DNA of 5,641 bases from DAIDHK01 sp035510695 (lineage in GTDB: Bacteria > Patescibacteriota > Microgenomatia > Levybacterales > UBA12049). Below, piece after piece: positions 4,554 to 5,641 of this stretch. The translations under genes were made by a program, and so were the position numbers. Positions within the stretch are counted from its first letter, which is position 1; every line of letters starts with the position of its first letter. The notes under the pieces are model-generated. The model had not been told where the DNA came from and made no database searches. It saw only the letters and a list, made by a program, of their open reading frames with translations. Where the stretch lies: the NCBI GenBank assembly GCA_035510695.1, contig DATKGO010000069.1, positions 1-5,641 on the forward strand, written 5' to 3'.

Positions 4554-4706
4554 TCATGATATTTTCTTAAGACGTCCGGCAGCATAAAAAACTAGCCAAA
4601 TAACCATGAACAACGCTACCGCTGAACCTATCGTTACTTCAAAATTGTCAATTGTCCACAATGGCTTATACATCACCGTGAAAATCCAATTGATAATCTG
4701 ATCCAT
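4554..4706 (-). CDS. Divergent coat protein paralogue B (50 aa), middle of three
   Basis: The sequence is MDQIINWIFTVMYKPLWTID, a helix (GSAVALFMVIWLVFYAA) and a basic end (GRLKKIS). It aligns without gaps to paralogue A at 18 of 50 positions and keeps the frame W7, T18-x-D20, V24-T25-x-G27, F40-Y41-A42 and L46-K47. The start is two bases after the stop of paralogue A, with AAAGGA about 12 bases upstream, so coupled translation is likely. Being more divergent and bulkier (more aromatic residues), it may be a minor component at filament ends or a specialised subunit rather than a second bulk coat protein. Confidence 0.87.
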   Translation of the reverse strand: MDQIINWIFTVMYKPLWTIDNFEVTIGSAVALFMVIWLVFYAAGRLKKIS

Positions 4707-4708
4707 GA

Positions 4709-4861
4709 TTAACCACGTCCTTTAAGCTGTTTCACCGCGTAAAACGCGATACCCAAAACGAGAGTACCTGCTACAATCATTCCCAAAGTTACCGGGACAC
4801 TGTCCAACGTTCCAACTGTTAGAGTCAAAATCGTAGTAATCCAACCAATTAAATTTGTCAT
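4709..4861 (-). CDS. Major coat protein paralogue A (50 aa), first of three
   Basis: The sequence is MTNLIGWITTILTLTVGTLD, then a helix (VTLGMIVAGTLVLGIAFYAV) and a basic end (KQLKGRG). Size, single helix and basic C-terminus fit a filamentous phage major coat protein, whose C-terminus faces the DNA. There is no signal peptide. AGAAGGTGAG lies 5-6 bases upstream, the best ribosome site in the coat cluster. It follows the ssDNA-binding gene by 34 bases, the same gene order as gene V to gene VIII in Ff phages. Confidence 0.9.
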   Translation of the reverse strand: MTNLIGWITTILTLTVGTLDSVPVTLGMIVAGTLVLGIAFYAVKQLKGRG

Positions 4862-4895
4862 TATTTTCTCACCTTCTTCCACTTTTAATATTTAT

Positions 4896-5141
4896 TCAAC
4901 TTACAGAAACCTTCAGTACTCGCAGGAACATTCTACCTTCATAAAATCCCGCAGCTAAATCAACTTCAATTTTGCCGTCCTTATCAAAAATTTCCTTTGG
5001 TAGAACAGCAGTCTTTTCAAGGCTAAACTTCATAGTATCGATTGCCCCTTTTTCCAAAATTCCAATTTGTTTCCCAGAATTTCCAGTTTTTCCAGTATAT
5101 TCATGGACACCCGTTACCCTACCATCCAAATAAAGCTTCAT
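4896..5141 (-). CDS. Candidate ssDNA-binding protein (81 aa, pV-like)
   Basis: A short, soluble, beta-strand-rich protein: KLYLDGRVTGVHEYTGKTG, KQIGILEKG, KFSLEKTAVLP, KIEVDLAAGFYEGRMFLRVL. Alternating hydrophobic strands with basic and aromatic residues suit a small OB-fold. The length is close to gene V protein of Ff (87 aa), and the place between Rep and the coat genes is the same. Such a protein coats the new single strand and switches replication from double- to single-stranded product. ATG 5141 is preceded by AGAGG and a run of A. The fold is inferred from pattern and position. No specific DNA-binding motif can be proven by eye. Confidence 0.7.
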   Translation of the reverse strand: MKLYLDGRVTGVHEYTGKTGNSGKQIGILEKGAIDTMKFSLEKTAVLPKEIFDKDGKIEVDLAAGFYEGRMFLRVLKVSVS

Positions 5142-5167
5142 TTTTTTTTCCTCTTTTCTTTTATATT

Positions 5168-5200
5168 AATGCCTTCGGTCAAGTGAAAGCCGAAGGCATT
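5168..5200. other. 11-bp perfect hairpin upstream of the ssDNA-binding gene
   Basis: AATGCCTTCGG (5168-5178) pairs with CCGAAGGCATT (5190-5200) around an 11-base loop. In minus-strand RNA it would lie in the 5' leader, about 26 bases before the start codon of the ssDNA-binding protein. No T-run follows it on the minus strand. Possible roles are an mRNA-stabilising leader hairpin, an operator-type translational site (Ff pV represses translation through leaders) or an origin element. Confidence 0.72.
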
Positions 5201-5213
5201 TCAGACCATTATT

Positions 5214-5233
5214 ACTAAAAAACGTTTTTTAGT
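5214..5233. promoter_or_regulatory. Perfect 20-bp palindrome, possible operator
   Basis: ACTAAAAAAC is followed directly by its reverse complement GTTTTTTAGT with no loop. A spacer-free, fully symmetric AT-rich site is better suited to a dimeric protein than to an RNA hairpin. It sits 72 bases upstream of the ssDNA-binding gene, where an operator would act. No binding partner is identified. Confidence 0.6.
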
Positions 5234-5373
5234 TTAGACCTGCCCAGCCACCGCTAGCGCATGTTGTCTGTATATCTCGGATTATTTTATATCATAACGG
5301 CAAATTTTTACTTGTCCGAGCTATCCGCAATTGTGACATCAGCCAACTATTATTATACTACTATTGTCAATAA

Positions 5374-5641
5374 CTAATTCAAGACTCTTTTATTTTCCAG
5401 CCGGATAACTGAAGAAACAAACATTTTATCATCATCAAACCATTCCCTTTTTGCAGATTGATACACCCGGATGTCTCCCTGTTTTACCAAATACTTGACC
5501 GTATATTTTACTGCAGCAACACGATCATTGATGTGTTGAACCCAGGCATTGCCCGCCAATTGATTCCAAATATCATGTATAAGCGCATAATCCATAAAGC
5601 CCGTTGTTAATACATGAAAATGTACTACATCACGTTTTTGA
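5374..5641 (-). CDS. rep: HUH replication initiator (Rep), C-terminal part; joins 1-377 on the circle
   Basis: This is the end of the 167-aa Rep. It includes motif II and, after it, motif III (AAVKYTVKYLVKQ) with the likely nicking Tyr, then a short tail (VYQSAKREWFDDDKMF, VIRLENKRVLN) and TAG at 5374-5376. Bases 5501-5641 repeat 1-141, so the unique part is 5374-5500. The apparent ATG at 5595 is an internal methionine (GFMDYALIH) and not the start. The protein ends soon after motif III, with no helicase domain, consistent with reliance on a host helicase. Confidence 0.92.
   Translation of the reverse strand, partial: QKRDVVHFHVLTTGFMDYALIHDIWNQLAGNAWVQHINDRVAAVKYTVKYLVKQGDIRVYQSAKREWFDDDKMFVSSVIRLENKRVLN
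5501..5641. repeat. Terminal direct repeat, right copy
   Basis: Identical to 1-141. Remove one copy when closing the circle. The Rep frame then reads through without interruption. Confidence 0.95.

Larger units (their letters stand above)
5142..5373. promoter_or_regulatory. Intergenic region between Rep and the ssDNA-binding gene
   Basis: 232 bases without a gene. From the Rep end it holds an AT-rich stretch with TATAAT (minus strand, 5357-5352), a CTCGGA/TCCGAG inverted repeat (5276-5281 and 5315-5320), an 8-bp palindrome CGCTAGCG (5252-5259), a perfect 20-bp palindrome (5214-5233), an 11-bp hairpin (5168-5200) and a polypurine leader. It very likely carries the promoter for the abundant ssDNA-binding and coat transcripts, but I cannot fix a -35/-10 pair with usual spacing. 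It is a second candidate site for a replication origin. Confidence 0.55.

Noticed and set aside
5276..5320. XerCD dif-like integration site
   Set aside because: I looked for the 11-6-11 pattern of dif used by many inoviruses. The AT-rich stretch here does not match known dif arms well enough to call.
5352..5370. TTGACA and TATAAT promoter on the minus strand
   Set aside because: Both hexamers are perfect, but only 7 bases separate them instead of about 17, so they cannot work as one pair.
5374..5595. Independent 73-aa gene starting at 5595
   Set aside because: It is the C-terminal part of Rep cut by the window end. The frame continues upstream through the circular junction to the ATG at 377.

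Overview
The first and last 141 bases of the window (1-141 and 5501-5641) are identical, so the window is one closed circle of 5,500 bp cut inside a gene. Every credible gene reads on the minus strand. The content and order are those of a complete filamentous phage (inovirus-like) genome: a small HUH rolling-circle replication initiator, a candidate ssDNA-binding protein, major coat proteins, a terminator, a run of tiny membrane proteins, a large secreted and C-terminally anchored pIII-like protein, and a Zot/pI-type assembly ATPase.

Layout in the direction of transcription (descending coordinates, crossing the window ends): a control region (966-659) with four tandem 19-bp repeats and a strong GC-rich hairpin; a 93-codon unknown gene (658-377) whose stop overlaps the Rep start; Rep (377 to 1, continuing 5500 to 5374 on the circle); a second intergenic region (5373-5142) with a hairpin and a perfect palindrome; the ssDNA-binding candidate (5141-4896); three tandem coat-protein paralogues of exactly 50 aa each (4861-4355); a Rho-independent terminator (4337-4306); four small membrane proteins (61, 60, 37 and 38 aa; 4303-3700); the pIII-like protein (3698-2568); a 29-aa membrane peptide (2557-2468); Zot (2459-1740); a +1-frame continuation encoding the Zot transmembrane/extracytoplasmic part with a 3D/double-psi beta-barrel peptidoglycan-type domain (ending at 1133); and a 61-aa two-helix membrane protein (1152-967).

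How the genes work together (inferred by analogy with Ff phages): Rep nicks the circle and drives rolling-circle replication. The ssDNA-binding protein coats the displaced strand. The Zot ATPase with its membrane and 3D-domain partner extrudes the DNA through the envelope while coat proteins from the inner membrane replace the ssDNA-binding protein. The pIII-like and tiny membrane proteins cap the filament ends. No secretin (pIV-like), integrase or transposase is encoded on the circle.

Host: the Thr-Pro-rich linkers (TPTVTPGPG, ITPTIEITPT) and the style of the 3D domain (YYPPLGG-NC ... ACSSEIPLGT ... CNDRGG) resemble extracellular proteins of Chloroflexota such as Anaerolineae. This is an inference from memory of those families, not a search result.

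The most unusual structure is that the control region contains an inverted copy (46 of 48 positions after collapsing repeats) of a piece of the Zot/3D gene, in which a single 19-bp unit has been amplified to four tandem copies.
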